This document shows, piece by piece, positions 1 through 12,300 of a stretch of DNA of 64,000 bases. Position numbers and translations under genes: made by a program. A model generated the notes under the pieces. It worked only from the letters and a program-made list of their open reading frames with translations. It searched no databases and had not been told where the DNA came from. Source of the DNA: Diploscapter coronatus (taxonomy: Eukaryota; Nematoda; Chromadorea; Rhabditida; Rhabditidae); assembly GCA_964036155.1 (NCBI GenBank), contig OZ038423.1, forward strand, positions 21,281,249-21,345,248, in the 5' to 3' direction. The stretch's first letter is position 1, and each line of letters opens with the position of its first letter.

Positions 1-360
1 CCGACCATTCAGAAAATCCTATTTTCGTTGCAAACATGATTTTCTTCAGAAATTGAACGTTTCCGATAATTTCTGGCGAGAATTTCGAAATTCCAATTGG
101 AGAAACGAAAAGCGATCAATTTCTGCCGATTTTCTTATTTTTCCATTCTCGCCTCATTTTTGCCACTTGCTCCTTCTATTTTGTTTCCGTTGTCTCATCG
201 TTTTGCCACTCATTTTGCTTTCCCAATTTTTCATTTATTCGAGCCCTTCTCCGAAAATTCCCTTCATTCAACAGCTCCTTTACTGAATTCATCAAAGCGC
301 TCGCACCTCTCGAAACTTTACGAATTTTTTCTTTGTAAAACTGATCGATTTCAGCCCAAA
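1..360 (+). other. upstream region of the RING-CH gene
   Basis: No convincing coding sequence is visible here; the open frames are AT-rich and show no recognisable domain. The useful signal is a TTTCAG acceptor ending at 354, six bases before the ATG at 361 of the next gene, with no donor that would give a coding exon upstream. This is the arrangement expected for a spliced-leader trans-splice site. Confidence 0.5.
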
Positions 361-3300
361 ATGGACATCCGAAACTATATTCCTAAGGACATATCGGCTC
401 TGGAACCGCCTGATGAACAGCAGGTTATTTCTAAATTAAAAATATTGTTGAAGAAGTTTTCTTTCGAAGTGTTAACTTCGAAAAAGTATTTTTGGAGATT
501 CCTATCGGGTTTCAAAATTGGAAATTTAAGATTTTGCCAGATTCTTGAAATAAAAAGGAGTTCAGGGTCAGCCAGAAATGGCAATGATGATTCATTTCGC
601 ATCTCCGCCCGCTGTTTCGGGATCTCCTTCCAATTGTTTCATCTGCAACAGGCCTGTGGCCATGTCCCCTCAACAGCCCGACTATTACAGACCCTGTCTC
701 TGCAATAAGTAAGGAATTTTTCTTTAATTTTAACAGATTCACCTTTTTCCCTGAAGTATTATAATTTGAACATCGAAAATCGCATCTCACATTTAAAAAA
801 TCGATGAATTTTCCAAGAACGAATGCAATTTTATATTCAGAGATGTGGCTCACGTCAACTGCGCAATGAAGGACGATTTCTGGAAGAAGAATGCCTGTGT
901 GCTCTGCTACAAGCCGCTCGTCGCTCCTCAACCTCCCACTAAGGTATGCAACTTATATTGAAGGCCAATCGATAACTTTTTACAATTCCAGCCGCCTCGC
1001 AAGGGAATTCTGAAGCGGACGGACACTCTGCGCTGTGCGCTGTGCAACAACACTCGCTACCAGGACGAGAAGACTATCAAATACGACGCGCGATTCATTC
1101 GGCCTTGCTTTTGCGAGTAAGTTCTTCACTAGTTTATCTTTATTGAAAAATTGAAAAGTTCATTCACATATTTAATCGATACATTCCCCTAGGAGCTGCA
1201 TGAGCTATAAAAAAATTCTATGAATCATTTCGGCATATTTTGAATCCTAGCGAAAAAAGCTAAGGGAAGGTGAGAGTAGAGGGAAATTGTACAGCTTTTC
1301 ACCGGTATTCGGAAAATGGATTCAGTAAAAACCATCATTTCTTGCTTCAAATTGACTACGAATTTCGACCGCAAAATGCCCCAAACTATTTTTTCCGTTT
1401 GATTTTTGGATAGATTTTGATAAGTCTCATTTTTCAGTGTGCTGACCCATCACGGCTGCATGTCCGAGGTGGTGCGTAATTCCTCGAACTGCAATGTGTG
1501 CGGCGTCGAGTACAAAGTCTACAAGGTTTTAATTATGTTTTATTTCGGTTTACTCTTTATTTGCAGTACGGTAGTCTGTGGGATTTCTTCAAGCGCTACT
1601 TCTGGCAGTACACTCTGCTGTCGTTGCTGGTCTGTTCCATTCTCGTCGTGTCCTTCATCTGCTTCATCAAACCGCTCAAGGTTCGCACCATCACGCTCGT
1701 CCATGTTTGTAAGTTTTTCTTACGATCACCTTCGAATTGGGCTATGACTTTTCAATATGATTTTTGGACAGTCTGACAAATGAGGGGTGAGAAACAGTTG
1801 AATTTTTAAAATAGAAATCGGAATTCCTCCCAATCCATGGTGTCTGATATACGAAACTCGTAGTTGAAGCTTCAAGACACGCTTATCCACCTAGATTCCT
1901 GGGAAATTTGATTTTACTCAAATGTTAAGGCGTTTTTCAAATTCTACATACTTTGTGCATTTCATTCTATTTGCAGTGCAACTAATCGTGAGTGGAATTC
2001 TGTTCCTGATAGCGATCTTGCTCGCGACAGTCTGTGTCCACCACACTCTGCGAGTCCGACTTCCTCGGTTTCGAGTTCGATTCGCCCAAGTTAATGTCAT
2101 CGATTACGAACCAAGTTCCAGTCCTAGGCAGAAAAGAAGTCCGGTAAGAATATTACTGAAGGTTGACAATTCTTTGATGGTCTCACTTAAAAGATAAACT
2201 CGTTGAAAATGGTTAAGAATTAAATCCTGTTGAGCACTATCAAGTAAGCGGAAGTTAGTTGCGTGTAGGCGTGCGTCTCTCGAAGATTACCTCAAACTTG
2301 GGTAATTAAACCTTTTATTTAATTTAAAAGAAAAATCAATAAAAAAAGTATACAGGGAAATGTGTTGAGGAGTAGGCAAGCTGCCCTTTATTTCTCGGCA
2401 GAAAGTGCGAGCAAGAGGCGAGCAGAAAAGAAAAACATTTTTGCATAGGGGATAGATTTAATCTGAAAACATAGAAAAATGTGATTTTTCTACGAAATAG
2501 AAAAAGCGAAGGTCGCAGTTCGCGACACTCCGGCCTTTAAAGAAAAGAACTGGGGCAAGTTAGTGGTGAGAAAATTAGATTTAAAGAATTGAAATCTTAA
2601 TCTATGGTTGGGTGAGGCTGTTTTGAAGAGACTTCTTCTTTCCATCTCTTCATTCGTAACCGGACCAATTGCCATGTACCATTGCAAGTAGGCGTCGACG
2701 TTGTTGTGGCCCGGTGCATTCCATCCTGATCATCTGTCTGATGTTCACGCTGCTCCTCGCTAGCTGCCAGTTTTGGTTGTTGGTCAGAAAGATCGCATCC
2801 ATGCGATTCTCCGCCACTTGAAGTGATTGAAGGCAAAGTCGACCTTCTTGCATGTGTGTGTTTGCAGCTACTCCATGGGTCCGAGACTCGTGACGTCCGG
2901 TTAGGAGGGAGGTCAAGTCGATGACGAACCATGATCCCCTTTCTTGACAAGGTGACCACAGTATCGTCCTAAGATGCGGCAATCGAATGTAGAGGCAAAA
3001 CAGCATACCAACCGAAAGACTTTGACCCGACATCTTCCAAAACTGCTCCTCCTTTGTCATCATCCACTTCCTCCTGGGTTCGTGCGAAATGATGACTGCT
3101 GCATTTGCATCAGGGACGGGTGCGCGCCCCTGTTTTTGCATCTTCCTCGTGACCTGGCCATCATGAGGAGAAAGTCGTTGCTCCCGCAGGTTCAATTGTA
3201 GGCGTACCTCGGCAGGGCATTTCCCGTAGCAGGGCGTGTTTGTTGAAGTAGCCATCCCGAGTTAGAATTGCACACTGGATAGCAGTTGTGGAGAGCTTCT

Positions 3301-4343
3301 TGTGTTCCAGTCTCGTTGCTGGGAATGAAGATCCACTCGGGGGGTTCAGCCGCAGGCTGATGTGTGGTCCAGGGCCTCAAACTTGGGTAATTAAACCTTT
3401 TATTTAATTTAAAAGAAAAATCAATAAAAAAAGTATACAGGGAAATGTGTTGAGGAGTAGGCAAGCTGCCCTTTATTTCTCGGCAGAAAGTGCGAGCAAG
3501 AGGCGAGCAGAAAAGAAAAACATTTTTGCATAGGGGATAGATTTAATCTGAAAACATAGAAAAATGTGATTTTTCTACGAAATAGAAAAAGCGAAGGTCG
3601 CAGTTCGCGACACTCGTTCAAGTTTTCACGAAACAGTTCTAGAGAATAGTACCATCGACATCAAGCCAGATTCCTGGAAGTTAAAATGCTTGTCGTCAAA
3701 TTTCTCCATTCTTTATTCTTATTTGTTTCGTCCGATCACTCTCTAGCTCTGTTAAAATTTTTGGAACGATATTTATCACTTTATTTCAGATGGGCCGAAA
3801 ACCAGCTGGAGCGAATCGTGACGAGCCGCGTCGGCATCCGGAAGCGATTGAATTGGCCAGGGCTGCAGAGGAGGAGGGCATCGACAATTTCGACGCAGAG
3901 GGAGGGCACAGGACGATGTCGCAGGACGATGTGTCCAGGAAATGTAGTCAGGCAAAGCAGCATCCATATGCGATGAGACTGAAATGATCTTGCAGATGAC
4001 AGAAGACCCATCGATGATGCTCGCCAACGGGGAAATCTCACTCGGACAATATTTGTTTTCGGGCACAAAGTAAATCATTTTCATAAATATGAGAAAATAT
4101 AACGGTATTCCAATTTTCAAACCGATTAATTCGGTTAAATGCTTTTTTTTATAAAGTCGTTAAAATTATGCTAATTCTTAATTTGTCTTGTTGGGGCTCA
4201 TCCATAAAATTATGCCACTTTCATTTCAATTTCAGGACAGCTACATGATGACGTCATCAACCCCAATCAAGATTCCGTCCGTATTCAACAACACGCATTC
4301 GAGCACTGACGACGTGAAGATTGTCGAGGAATCCATGCATTGA
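361..4343 (+). CDS. membrane protein with tandem RING-CH-like domains (MARCH-type E3 ligase candidate)
   Basis: Ten exons: 361-423, 566-708, 841-943, 992-1116, 1438-1525, 1567-1708, 1977-2143, 3790-3943, 3996-4069, 4236-4343; 388 residues. Two successive cysteine/histidine modules are visible: CFIC at 45-48, then a CxC pair, H, C, and a closing CVLC; and CALC at 118-121 with the same spacing, closing with CNVC. Each keeps the C4HC3 order of RING-CH (RINGv) domains, although the gap from the CxC to the histidine is five residues, shorter than the usual seven. Two hydrophobic segments follow (about 187-208 and 222-244), then a charged tail of about 125 residues. RING-CH proteins with two membrane spans are normally ubiquitin ligases that act on membrane proteins of endosomes or ER; that role is inferred. 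The start was chosen for the acceptor at 354. Intron 7 carries an LTR-type element. The splice from 3943 to 3996 is the only phase-compatible choice found. Confidence 0.75.
2290..2530 (-). repeat. terminal direct repeat, left copy
   Basis: This 241-base unit is identical to 3375-3615. It contains AT-rich stretches, a poly(A) signal on the minus strand and a GC-richer end reading CGCGACACTC on the plus strand. Confidence 0.85.
3375..3615 (-). repeat. terminal direct repeat, right copy
   Basis: This unit is identical to 2290-2530. It ends 174 bases before the next exon of the host gene (3790), so the host splice acceptor is untouched. Confidence 0.85.
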
Positions 4344-5718
4344 GAGTAGCGACAGAAATTCAGAGGCTAGAGAGTGGGCAGACGTCGAAATTGGGTGAAT
4401 CCAAACGTATCCTTTATTTTCTATACTTATTCGCTTTTTTAATTTGTAATATTTTCTTCTAAAATAAGATTTTTCTAAAGAAAATATTTCAAAATTCTCC
4501 CCTTACGAAATATTTATCCCCTTTTATTTAGTTGTCCTGCTTACGGGTAACCAATTTCCACACGAGTTTCGCCGCATCTTATGTCGATTAAATCCAGAGC
4601 CATATTTATAGGACTTGTTTCTTTTACAAATGCACTAGTTCTTTAATTGGTTTGGAAACCTTGTGACATCATGATATCAGAAGAGGGGAAAGCGTCTTGT
4701 GATATCATGAGGTTTTCGCATTTTCTTTCTTTCTCTTATCAGAACTCAACTGATCTCATTTCTCAGTCTGAATTCGAAGTAGTTCACATTTTATCAGTTT
4801 GACTTTCAAAATCGCGAGTTGCCGACTGTTTTAGCCCGAAATCTGTGATATCAAACCCTCCTTTCATGTGCCATAATTTCGTGTATTCTAGATCAAGAAT
4901 TATCCGGGTTTTATTTATCTCATAGAGATTTTTCCGGATAATTCCTGATCCTTCCCTCGCTATACAAAATCAACGACTAATCCAGTGTCTTGCTTCTATT
5001 TTATCGTTCGTTTATACAGAATTCAGCCGTTTTATCGTACTTTTCGCTTCATTTTCACTCTTTTGATATTCTATCTTAAAATCTCGAAAATGAATAAAGT
5101 TTTACTTTTTTGTAGAATTTACCCAGAAAATGGTTTGGCGCCGTAGCGAAATTCTTTTCATTTTTATAGGTCCTCCTTTTCAAGGACCAGCTTTTCATTT
5201 CATCATCAAATGCGCATTTGTGCATTTGTCCGTAGAAATGCGCTCGAATGAAAAGTCGGTCTTTTTGAATTTTTATTTTGTATTTTTTTAAATTTTCTCC
5301 GGACTTTTTTTAAATTTCTATTTTCAAATTGTGAAACGTATTTTCTTAATTCAAAGAGGTTGATGACTTTTCAAATTAATTCGAATTTCTTCTGCACCGC
5401 CTAACTGGTGATTTTGAAAATTGCATCAAATGCAATCGTTCTTTTTTAAATGGTTGAAATTTTCAAAACCTCTCAATTTCTCAATGACTCCGGAATTTCT
5501 CCATAAATTCTTCTCTTCTTACCGATTTTTCCTTCGAACTTTACTCGAGTTTATTTTGAATTCACGACCATTTTCATTTCCAGACTCCAATCAGGAATTG
5601 TGGATCAGTCTGGTTGCGAGTGGTTTGCTTTTTGCCGGATTGCTGGATCAAGATCGGAGTGGGAGTGAGTGAGTGAGTCGATCAGGCAAGAAATCAGTCA
5701 GTCAGGAAGTAGCTGTAG
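4344..5718 (+). other. spacer between the RING-CH gene and DNAJC11
   Basis: This stretch is AT-rich and has no coding sequence I can support. An AATAAA at 5093-5098 may end the RING-CH transcript, about 750 bases after its stop codon. A run of TGAG-type repeats lies at 5663-5680, just before the DNAJC11 start. Confidence 0.5.
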
Positions 5719-8700
5719 ATGTCGATTTCCTCTGGGAGTTCTGTGTGTGGCGATGCGGGCAACGACCTGCTGCCTGAGGAGGAGGAACAGATCGACTTCT
5801 ATGCCATCCTCAATGTGCCCAGGGATGTGAGTCAAGATTTTGTTAATCTTGTTCATTTCTCCCAAACTTCTAGAGAATGTACTGCATATAAGAGGAAAAA
5901 GTGACTTTTTTTTAGAAAATCAAGTAAATTTTCAGGCCACCTCGGACGAGATCAACAAGGCCTATCGAAAGCGATGTCTGATTTTCCATCCGGACAGACA
6001 CTCGGACGAGGAGGACAAGAAGCAGGCTGAGAAGATATTCGTCAAACTCAGACGGGCTCACGAAGGTTGGAAAAATGCAGAAGTTCTTGATTATTCATTG
6101 GTTTGCTTCAGTTCTGATGAACCCGAAACAGCGAGCAATCTACGATGCTCTGGGAGTTGAAGGACTAGATGCACAGGTATTTTTAGCTCGTAAAACAAAC
6201 TAGATGAAAATGTTTCTTGAAAAGTCGAAATCTAAATCAAAAATCATTTCTTTCATTAACTATAAATAGAAGGAGTTTGTTTCATTCCAAAATTTAATTT
6301 ACAGGGCTGGGAGCTCGTGTCGCGATCTGCGAATCCGGAAAACATTCGGAAGGAATACGAATTTCTGCAGCGACTCAGGGAACAGGAACTCATGCTCACG
6401 AGGATTCATCCTACTGTATAGAATTGTTCTACTAGTAATCTGAAGAAAGGACAATTTTCAGAGCAGCTTCGTTATGAAGTCCTCGTTCGCCGGGCTGTTC
6501 GAGGAGAATTCGGAAGACAGGTTGACTTTTAAATGAAATTTCGAAAAAAAAACTTCATTTATTAACAACGTTTTCAAAATGAAAATGATAGTTTCAGAAA
6601 TAATAAATTCCTGTTTTCTGTTCAGATTTCCCCCTCAGCTGCTAGGCGTTTCCATCGCTCAGGCAGTAGACTGCGGTCTGACAGGCACAGATCGACTGGG
6701 ATTGAAAGGATCCGTACGTGCCTCGAATGGAAGGGGCGATGGGCACGTGGCTGCTATTTGGAAGAAGAACATTGGAGGAGTCGCCCTGGAGGTTAATTTT
6801 ATTATTTATTTCTGTACACCTATTTAGTGCTATTCCATTGATTGTTTCACAATTTTCGTTTTTTTTTTATCTGTCAGAACAACAGATGAAATTTCTAATT
6901 CCAGAACACCCTTACTGTTTCGAGCGACAACGTGCAAGTGTCAACGCGCATTGCCCGAAGTATCTTCACGCGTTCTGCAGTCATCCTCCAGCCTGCACTG
7001 CAGTACTCGTATCAGCAAGAGGCATTCGTCCCTTCTCTGTCATTCAGTAAGTTCGAATGCCTAACAATGTTATTCCTCACATATTCACTCTGCAATGCAT
7101 TTGGTGACATTTTCTTGGAGTTCAAGGAAAATGTTATAAACTTTCAGTTTTCTCAATGCGTCTTCGAATGCGATGGCAGGGCTCGTTGATGTGGCACGTG
7201 ACCCCTATGAACAGTGCCTTCACAACCACTCTGGTGCACACGGAATACAATCAACCCAAGGCTGTCGCTAATCTTACCGCAAGTCTTTTTATTTTCGCTT
7301 TATGAGTTCCGATTTTATTTCAATTTTGAGTGTCGGACGTTCTGGAATACGCACATTTGTATTGACAAAGCTCTTTATACAGAGCACTTTACTTCTTTAC
7401 AGAATTGGGCGCTTGTGTTACAGAGCGCTTAACACTCACAAATTTTATTATTATTTTAATATTTTGTTTATTTCAGCTTTCCCCAACCAATTCCAACATT
7501 CGCTTGGTGTATTACGTACGAGAGCCAGCCAAAGACGCCTTCACAGAGTGCGCTGTTCAAATTTCCCTATATGGTTGGATTTGTGTAGGAAATATTCCTT
7601 TGAAAGTGATTATTTTAGGCATCGCCCCCTCGATCAACTTCGAGCGTCGTTTGTCTCGATTCTCCCGAGTTGGTGCCTCGCTGCACTTCACCTTTCCTGC
7701 CTGCATATTGTCGGCTAAACTCAAGTAAGACAATAAGTTGAGCGTTTATTTTGTTTGCGGGAAATTAGTGCTTTCTTTCTCTTCACTATTCTCAAATGTC
7801 GATTATTCGATGCATTTGTTTTTTTTAATATGAATTTTCGGCTTATTTGACTTGTTCAGATTGAAAACGGGTCAATCGGTGTTCGAATGGCACATAGTGC
7901 TGTGCGACGACAGGGAAAACCTGACTCGATCATTCGTCTATGGAGTCGCTCTGCCCATATTCGCTGTTCAGGTAAGAATTTTATGAAAATGAAATCTGCT
8001 TTCTATCGAAGTTTTCACTGGTGCAGACAACTTGGAAAGATCAGTGACTTTTTCACGATTTCACTACATTTTTCAATCCTGCTCAATGTTCTCGAATGAC
8101 TTTCGATATTCAGGCAGCGAAGGTTCTGTTCCGTCCATGGTGGGAGAAGGCAGCTCTGATATTCGAAGACAACAAACGGGATTTACAGGTAGTCTTTCAA
8201 ATCTTATACACTTTAGGAGGATGTTTGTTTTCCAGGCTGATTTGGCTCGTCAAGAAGAAGCCGGCAAAGTGATTCATTTGATGCGACCGACTGCAGAGAG
8301 AATCAAACGAGAAGAGGAACAGAGGAGAGGGATCATCATTTTGGAGGCTAAGTAAGAAGTTATAGATTGCTTTATTTTTCAAATCAAAAATCGTCTGTAG
8401 TCACATATTGTGATACTTGGCTTTCAAATAGAAATTGGGTTTGTCTTTTTATATTTCGAAAAATAATCAAGTCTCTACTCTGAAAATTTCAATTGACTAA
8501 TTCTTGCACCCATTCATTTTTAGATACGGTCAGTGCGAGCAGAGCGGTTCGCGAGCCTATCCGATGGCTGGCGAGCGGACGATCGACGTGACGATTCCTC
8601 TGCAGGCGATGGTCCACGACTCGCAACTCAGGATCTATTCTGTCAAGGTAAGAGTCATTCTTTATATCATTTTTATATTTTGCAATTTACTGATCGAGCT

Positions 8701-9306
8701 TACTCTTAATCTGCATACGAGCTGCGTTTCGAAAAAAAAAATATTGGGATCATTTTGAATTTCAGAGCCAACTGCCCGGTTTCTATGATCCCTGTCCGAA
8801 CGAACCGAAAATGCTGCAGATTCGCTATCTGTTCAGAGAGGAGCTACACGCGGTCACTGTGGGAGACGAAATGCCTGTCACGTTGCCGCTCAGAGGTGAG
8901 ACTTTTTCCTCTAAAATAAAATTATGGCTTGTGAGAAGATAGATACTGCATACATTTTGCAACTCTCCCCTCCTAGATTCAACCCCCATGAAATAGCATG
9001 CGCCCTGAAGAGACTGAAGAGATGACAATTGAAAAGGGAGGAAGAAAAAGCGAAGTGGAAGGGTATGCAGTATCTACCTTCTCAAAAACCATAATAAAAT
9101 ATATCCACAATTTCTGTGATTCAGTTATAAATTTATTCTTTCAAATGTTTTCAAATATTGCTAAGAATACATTCGCGACAAAGACTTGTTTGGATGAGTT
9201 TTAGTTAGTTTCTTCTTCCTTCTTCCTTGGCTAATTGAATTTGCGTCATAATTGACTTTATCCTGTTGCAGCTCATCGAGTTTCTTCATCGCACAATTCG
9301 CATTAA
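5719..9306 (+). CDS. dnajc11: DnaJ homologue subfamily C member 11 (mitochondrial cristae J protein)
   Basis: Sixteen exons: 5719-5826, 5936-6065, 6112-6176, 6305-6415, 6462-6520, 6626-6791, 6905-7046, 7148-7278, 7477-7573, 7619-7724, 7860-7971, 8114-8188, 8236-8351, 8524-8647, 8766-8895, 9272-9306; 568 residues, close to the 559 of human DNAJC11. An amino-terminal J domain (from about residue 26) contains the HPD motif that stimulates Hsp70. A long beta-rich middle region and the carboxy-terminal DUF3395 domain follow. In animals DNAJC11 sits at the outer mitochondrial membrane and associates with the MICOS complex to shape cristae; that role is transferred by homology. The intron after exon 8 starts with GC (ACC then GCAAGT at 7279), because the nearby GT would break the frame. 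The last intron holds an inverted-repeat element. Confidence 0.95.
8931..9084. repeat. short inverted-repeat element in the last DNAJC11 intron
   Basis: The arms pair over about 22 bases: TGAGAAGATAGATACTGCAT near 8931 answers ATGCAGTATCTACCTTCTCA near 9064. The whole element is about 150 bases and has no coding capacity, as in a miniature inverted-repeat transposable element. Confidence 0.6.
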
Positions 9307-12300
9307 GATCGAGAAAGAATGACAAGCAAAAGAGGAATTCAGGTTAGCTTTTTTATAATTACTTTTTACTTTCACAAAAATATTGCGAAAAAAGTGGGTG
9401 GAGCCTATTTTATAAGTTTTTATCGATTATTTTTGTTATCTAATAGTTTTGTCTTTTTCTACAAATTTGTATTTATTGAAGTCAAAACTAAACTTTGTCT
9501 CTCTAATCATCTGATAATTAGAAACTTTCCATTATCAATTCCCACCCTGAAAAACGATAAGTGAACAGCTTTTAGTTTTTCCCTCTAATTTTTAAATCGA
9601 TTCAAAATGCTCCCAACCAGTAATTCCGATTTCGACTAATGGCATTCTGCAGAGCTAGCATTTTTCAACTGAATTATCAAATTTGGAATCTCTGACTAGA
9701 GACTAAGGAATCTCATTTGGAAATTAATCTTTGGGTTGAGAAGGCCTTCAGGATAATGCAAGTATATTTTTCAAGGTTTTTTCTTGATCTTGCTGAAAAA
9801 TGCAATTATTGACAGAAACTGAATAATCTTTCTACGAACAGATTCCAGAGATGCAGTTTGATTTTGGTCTATTTTTATCGTTATTTCGTGAAACTCAGTT
9901 TAGTTGGAGATTTTCAACTTTTGTATAGCTACAAACATCTCGGAACTGGTAATTAGCTGTGAAAGGAACTGGTTGATAGTTGATGGGATTCGAAGGATTA
10001 ATAGTGGATTAGTCAGCGATTTGTTAAACGATTGATCTCTTTATCTGCCTGTTTCCCTGTTTGTCGAAGATTACGTGACGGGTTAAATCTCCCTTCCCCA
10101 CCCCCAGTTCTGCCATTTACTTCCACTTTCAACATTTCCTTCTCCTCCTCTCCTCTTTCTTTGCCTACAACCAGAAAAGCAGCTTTACGCTTTCACATTT
10201 ATCTTCCTTTTTCTATTATTTGCATTTCACAATTCCACACGCAAATAGTGAACGAATCTGTGAAATCTACAGGAAGAGCCTGAAAGTTCGAGGTTTTTCT
10301 TCTTACTACTTATATCACTAAACGTACCAGTTTTCTCGTGCTTTTTACTAAAAACTATAATTTGATGATTTTCTAGTTTATGTTTAATTTTTTTGCTTTA
10401 GATATTTATGATACATCATTTTGTTTGGTGTGAATTTTCTCGGAAATTGACTTAGTTTGGTATTTATTCTGATTTACTATTTCGTCGGCTTACGAATAGT
10501 AGGAATGATAAATGAGAGATAACATTTGCTGAGTCACTGATGAAATTTATTGATCGGAAGCTTTTTGTATAGTAAAACTGCGACATTTGTGCTTTCCGTC
10601 ATAAAACTAGGCGAACCATTGTCGGAAATGTAATAAATTATGCATTGTGCAATTGATGTAAGCCACAGAATCATGGAAAGCTGCGTAAACGCTTTATTTT
10701 CGATGCTTTCGCCAAATTACGACATGAATTATAAACTCGTGTTTTCGCATTCTAAATCCTTATCATCGGATGAAGAGTTTCGAAAGTCTTGTTGAAGCAA
10801 TCAGATCTAGAAAGACTTGATTCAGACTAAGAACAGCTAGGATTTCAGAGGATTTAATTTTCCTATCTTTAGATTTAACCGCGTGAAAATTCCGACCAAA
10901 ACAGGACTTTCTTACAAATTTATGGTTCATGATCTTAACTAATTTTTAGCGGGCATTTTTATCTCGAGACTAGTTGGCGTGGAAGTTACAATTATATAAA
11001 AAAAAATTCTCTAGGTATTTCTGTGATTCTTCCCTTTCGCCTGTTTCATTGCTGCTCCACTTTCCGGTCCCGTCAACCGGCCGCCCGCTCGCTTCTTGTC
11101 CGTTTTTTCGCGCTGCGTTCCGAATCAAATTGCGAAATTTCCCGTCTCATTTTATCCACTTCATCATTCCCATTTCATCTCTGATTCGTCACTCGACACG
11201 CGCCCTTTCCCTCACTTCTCTCCCTCTTTCAATTCTTCATTCCCTCATTTTCCTCTTCTTTTTTAATTTTTTCAAAGTAGCTGCGTTTTTGTGTTGTGTA
11301 ATGCATCCTTTTTTCCCAGAATTTAGTTAGAATTTGACAATTCACTTACTAATTTTTACAAATTTCATGATTTTATCTAATTTTGAGTGAATGTTTATTC
11401 TTTGCTATCGATTCTTGGTTTGTCGATGATACTAATCACTTTATAATTGAACCCAATGTTCATCCTCAAGTTCTTTGTCCTATTTCTTGCTGAAGTGTTA
11501 TGTCTTGTCCTCTCTTCTCTTTGCTCGCTTTAGTTCTAACTGATTTCTTTCTCCTTCAATTTTCTGTCTTTCTTCTACTCGTCATTTTTCTCCTTGATTT
11601 TCATTTTTGATTCATTTTTATTTATCGATGTCAGTCATAGTTCACTTTCCTCTGTTCTTCTTTCTTCTCTTCAGTAATTGGATCAGTCTGCTTGTTCGTG
11701 AGAGGTGAGAAGACCTGCGTTAGCCACCAAATCATCGAGTCATGTGATTACATGCCGTTTGCTATCGATTTTTTTTCCATAACTTTCCAGTCAATAGTTT
11801 CTATTAAACCTAGTTCAAAACAATATAGACCGTTTTACAAAGTGAAGATTTTATTCTTTTCAAAGAGATTTCGAAAATGACGTGGCAACTGACAATATGA
11901 AAAATGCTTATCATATCATAGCAAACTTTGACCTATTCAATAATCAATCTTTTATTCTTTTCTTCGCATATTTTTGTCAAAATTTTTTTTATTCCGATCT
12001 CTTTTATAATTCTTATGCTATTAATCGCAAATAGTCTTGAGTTTGCAAATTTAAGCGATAATAGGCTCCGCCCACTTTTATGCTTTTTGAGGGAATCATC
12101 AAATGGAATGGCTGATTGTAGGCCGTTTCCGTCCTTCATGCAGCGATCGTTTATCGATCGATTGGCCCCTACCCTCTTGCCCCACAAACAGTGCCCCTCC
12201 CAATTTGCTGTTCCACATTCGTTTTGTGCACATTTATCCATGTCTTCTTTACCTAACATTGTCATGCTAAAATTACAGCTTTTCCCACATATAATATTGG

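Larger units (their letters stand above)
2290..3615 (-). mobile_element. non-autonomous LTR-type element in intron 7 of the RING-CH gene
   Basis: A 241-base sequence at 2290-2530 is repeated without a mismatch, in the same direction, at 3375-3615, around an 844-base interior. On the minus strand the repeat starts close to TGTCGCGA and carries a central AATAAA, both usual in LTRs of the BEL/Pao kind, so the element is drawn on that strand. The interior has one open frame of 201 codons on the minus strand (2650-3255) but no reverse transcriptase, integrase or protease motif that I can recognise. No clean target-site duplication was found. The identical repeats suggest a young insertion or recent gene conversion. 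Confidence 0.75.

Noticed and set aside
2650..3255. 201-codon minus-strand open frame inside the LTR-type element as a gag-like gene
   Set aside because: It has only a CYGKC pair and no full zinc knuckle, protease or polymerase motif; neighbouring frames are equally open, so coding is not supported.
9319..9564. 81-codon open frame after DNAJC11
   Set aside because: It is a phenylalanine-rich AT-type frame without an acceptor, domain or codon bias.
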